Shown: in pieces, positions 61,498-64,000 of the stretch | Layout: the number at the start of each line of letters is the position of its first letter | Position numbering within the stretch: position 1 is the stretch's first letter | Assembly (NCBI RefSeq): GCF_020360975.1 | Contig: NW_025408667.1 | Span: 8,804,001 to 8,868,000 of the forward strand | Source: Hirsutella rhossiliensis | Lineage: Eukaryota; Ascomycota; Sordariomycetes; Hypocreales; Ophiocordycipitaceae | DNA length: 64,000 nt | Direction: 5' to 3' | Notes under the pieces: model-generated | Database searches by the model: none | Seen by the model: the letters and a program-made list of their open reading frames with translations, nothing else | What the model was told of the DNA's origin: nothing | Position numbers and translations under genes: made by a program

Positions 61498-62605
61498 GAT
61501 ATTATTTACTAGTCCCTTAGTATAAGGCTAGTACTTTAAACTTACTATTTACCTAGATCTAGTATAGGTTTAATAAGTAACTAAATAAACTAGCTACTAT
61601 ATATAATTAAACGTATTATATAGACTAGCTATTATATACTATTATACGTATTAAATATAGACTAGCTATTAGTCTTATAAGTTAAAGTAAGAGTAGTAAT
61701 AACTATCTATATTTTTTTTTACCCGCTTAAGATCTAATATATTCTTTATCTTCTATTTATACTATAATAAGTATAAGACCTTACTTAAGGCTTTAACTAA
61801 ATAATAGCTTAACCTTATATAATAGTAATATAGTATATTAGCGGTATTTCTTAGTATTTTCCTTAGGTAAGTATAGGTATTTCTCTATAATTTCCCTACT
61901 ATAATCTTATAGTAACTTCTTAGGAGAATATTAATATAATCCTTAAGGAGCTATTATTACTTAGGAAATTATAGTATATTCCCTATATAATATATTTATA
62001 AGGGAAATCTTTATAAAATATTTATATAATCCGCTTAGTTATTATTTCTAGGATTTCTAAGTAATTTCTTAGAGTTTACTTAGTAGCCTCTAAGTTCCTT
62101 CTTTTATAAGGAGCCTTAAAAGGTTAAGGGTAACTTTCTTAAGGGAAGTAAATATTATTATAAGTACTTAGATTATTAACTATAAGGTATCCTATAATAA
62201 ATACTTAAGGTAGAAGAACTAACTAACGTCCTTATTAGTCCCTTATAGTATTTAAGTAGGAGTCGCGTTAATATAGAATTATAGTAAAGTTATATAGATT
62301 TTTAAACGTTAAAATACTATTATATCCTCTTAGCTAACTTTTCTAAACTAAGCTTAAAATATAAAAAAAGTATATACCTGAAACTATTATAAATAGCGTA
62401 TTACGCCCCCTTAAGTATAGCCTTATATAGCTATTAGCGGGTATATAATATACTATTAAAAATTACGAATTAAGTAAGGTTCTCTTTTATATAAGTAGAA
62501 AACTCTTCCCTACCCTTACTAACTAAGGGTATATTCCCTTTATTAATAGGACCTAGCTTAGACTTAACCTAGGACCCCGGCCTAAACTAAAGGAGGGCCC
62601 TTTTA
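61498..62605. other. RIP-mutated tract with short tandem repeats
   Basis: No gene. Around 61,583-61,680 a unit of roughly 40 bp containing TAGACTAGCTATTATATA is repeated two to three times. The rest is AT-rich RIP sequence without clear family. Confidence 0.45.
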
Positions 62606-63395
62606 TAAGGGAATATATATTATAGTATAATTAGCTAGGTAGTAGAGATAGCTAGAGGTACTACGCTATATATATTATATTCTCTTTATTATAAGACTAA
62701 AGCTTATAAGAAAAGGAATTTCTCTTCTTTAGTTAAAGTAGTAAGTAGTTTATAACTTATAAGTAAAGTAAGTACGATTCCTTACTAATACCCTACTAAT
62801 ATATTAATACTATATACCTAAGTACTTTATTAGCTTATACCTCTTAGTAGCGCTCTTATAATTATCTCCCCTCTTATATAGATATCTTAGCTATATCTTT
62901 AATATATATTACTTTTACTATATTATATATATTTAGTTAAGAAGAAAGGTAGTTTTAGTTATATATTATATATATATACCTATATAAGTATACGTTAGTA
63001 TAAGGGAATACGTATTACGGTATAATTAGTTAGGTAGTAGAGATAGCTAAAGGCACTATACTATATATATTATATTCTCCTTATTATAAGACTAAAGCTT
63101 ATAAGAAAAGAGATTTTTCCTCTTTTATCGGAAAAGTAAGTAGTTTATAATATATAAGTAGGGTAGGCACGATTCCCTACTAATACCCTACTAATATATT
63201 AGTACTATATACCTAAGTGCTTTATTAGCCTATACCTCTTAGTAGCGCTCTTATAATTATCTCCTCTCTTATATAGACGTCTTCGCTATATCTTAAATAT
63301 ATATTACTTTCGCTATACTATATATATTCGGTTAGGAAGAAAGGTAGTTTTAGTTATATATTGCGTATATACGCTTATATAAGTATATATTAGTC
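62606..63395. repeat. 395-bp tandem direct duplication
   Basis: Two head-to-tail copies start with TAAGGGAATA at 62,606 and 63,001. They share long identical runs (for example TATTAGTACTATATACCTAA-like) and differ mostly by C/T and G/A changes. The second copy keeps more C and G. This could be repeats inside an LTR or two LTRs left side by side after internal loss. Confidence 0.75.
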
Positions 63396-64000
63396 TACGC
63401 TCTATAATATTAATAGTTATTATACTAGCGGTTGCCGCTAAGTAACTATTACGGTATTACCTATATATTAGCCGTATAACTATAATATAAAAAGTATATA
63501 TATATATCTCTTACTTCTTTTATTTTCTTTTTTTCTTTAACTCTTCCGCTTATAATTACTATAGAGTTTAATGCCTTTTTTTATTAATCCCTTATACTTT
63601 TTTTTATTACTTTTTATCGACGATTTATTAATAATAATACCTTTTACGCTAAAAAAGATAAAGAACTATAACGCTAGTTTCCTATACTATATATAGGAGT
63701 AGGTAGCGGCGGGTTTACCTTAAAGCGTAAGCGATTAGCCTAGAAGTCTTATAGCGACGCTAGTTTCCCCTTAGTAAAGAAAGCTAAGAAAGGTATAAGG
63801 GAATCCTAGTCCTAAGAGACTTTTAGTCTAGGACCTAACGTTAGCGAGGGTCGTGCCCTTATTACCCCGCTAAATACCTTAACTCCGACTATTAATAAGC
63901 CTACCTTTATAAGCTAAGAAACTTATAAGTTTATTACCTCTATTAGCGATATTAATATTAGTAAGGAGATCGTGCCTAGGCGCTCTTAAGTAAGTGCTAA
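63396..64000. other. RIP-mutated tract, possible start of an element ORF
   Basis: AT-rich with a C/T-rich stretch near 63,505-63,545 followed by an ATG near 63,571 and broken coding-like sequence to the window end. It may be the leader and gag start of an LTR element whose LTR is the duplication to the left. No family is recognisable. Confidence 0.35.

Noticed and set aside
1..64000. tRNA, rRNA, CRISPR or telomere repeats
   Set aside because: No cloverleaf, rRNA-like stretch, regularly spaced repeat array or TTAGGG run was seen by eye.

Overview
The window looks like filamentous ascomycete (Pezizomycotina) DNA with a two-compartment layout. Positions 1-46,346 and 60,115-64,000 are transposon graveyard mutated by repeat-induced point mutation (RIP): CpA and TpG are almost gone, TpA is everywhere, CpG survives, and the old reading frames are full of TAG/TAA in place of Gln and Trp codons. 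Between them, 46,347-60,114 is a 13.8 kb island of ordinary composition with short GT-AG introns.

Left graveyard. One Ty1/Copia family occurs as a minus-strand copy cut by the window edge (A, 1-3,563), a nearly complete and least mutated copy (B, 13,533-19,327), a heavily mutated copy (C, 23,204-35,910), a younger copy nested in C (D, 29,026-35,382), a solo LTR (43,728-44,204) and an LTR fragment (9,708-9,778). Its LTRs start TATCGCGAAG and end CTTCGCGAGA or RIP versions of these. Four insertions keep 5-bp target duplications (ATATA, ACTAA, ATATT, ATTAT). A primer-binding site matches the anticodon loop of initiator-Met tRNA. Copia C sits inside a minus-strand Tad1-like LINE (LINE-1a). A second, inverted LINE copy (1b) lies head-to-head with it. 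Another LINE family (9,790-12,560), a Ty3/Gypsy integrase remnant (3,590-4,440), two other LTR-like insertions and several unclassified RIP-mutated tracts fill the rest.

Gene island, left to right: a four-exon EVE-domain (THYN1-like) gene with an 18-nt microexon (47,050-48,339, minus); an unrecognised two-exon gene (50,264-51,081, plus); a frameshifted MULE transposase relic (51,917-54,347, minus); an indoleamine 2,3-dioxygenase gene (54,799-56,176, minus); and a broken gene resembling DUF7029/DUF7223 ascomycete proteins (57,233-60,114, minus) whose upstream half carries RIP-type stops. Both island edges are the 3' ends of LINE-1 copies, each with a short A tail and pointing into the island.

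The genes do not form an obvious pathway or cluster. IDO does tryptophan to N-formylkynurenine chemistry, and the EVE protein is probably a nuclear nucleic-acid-binding protein. The main interest is structural: the insertion order of the elements, the unusual LTR ends, LINE ends at both island borders, and RIP damage in the gene next to one border. I found no CRISPR, rRNA or tRNA gene.
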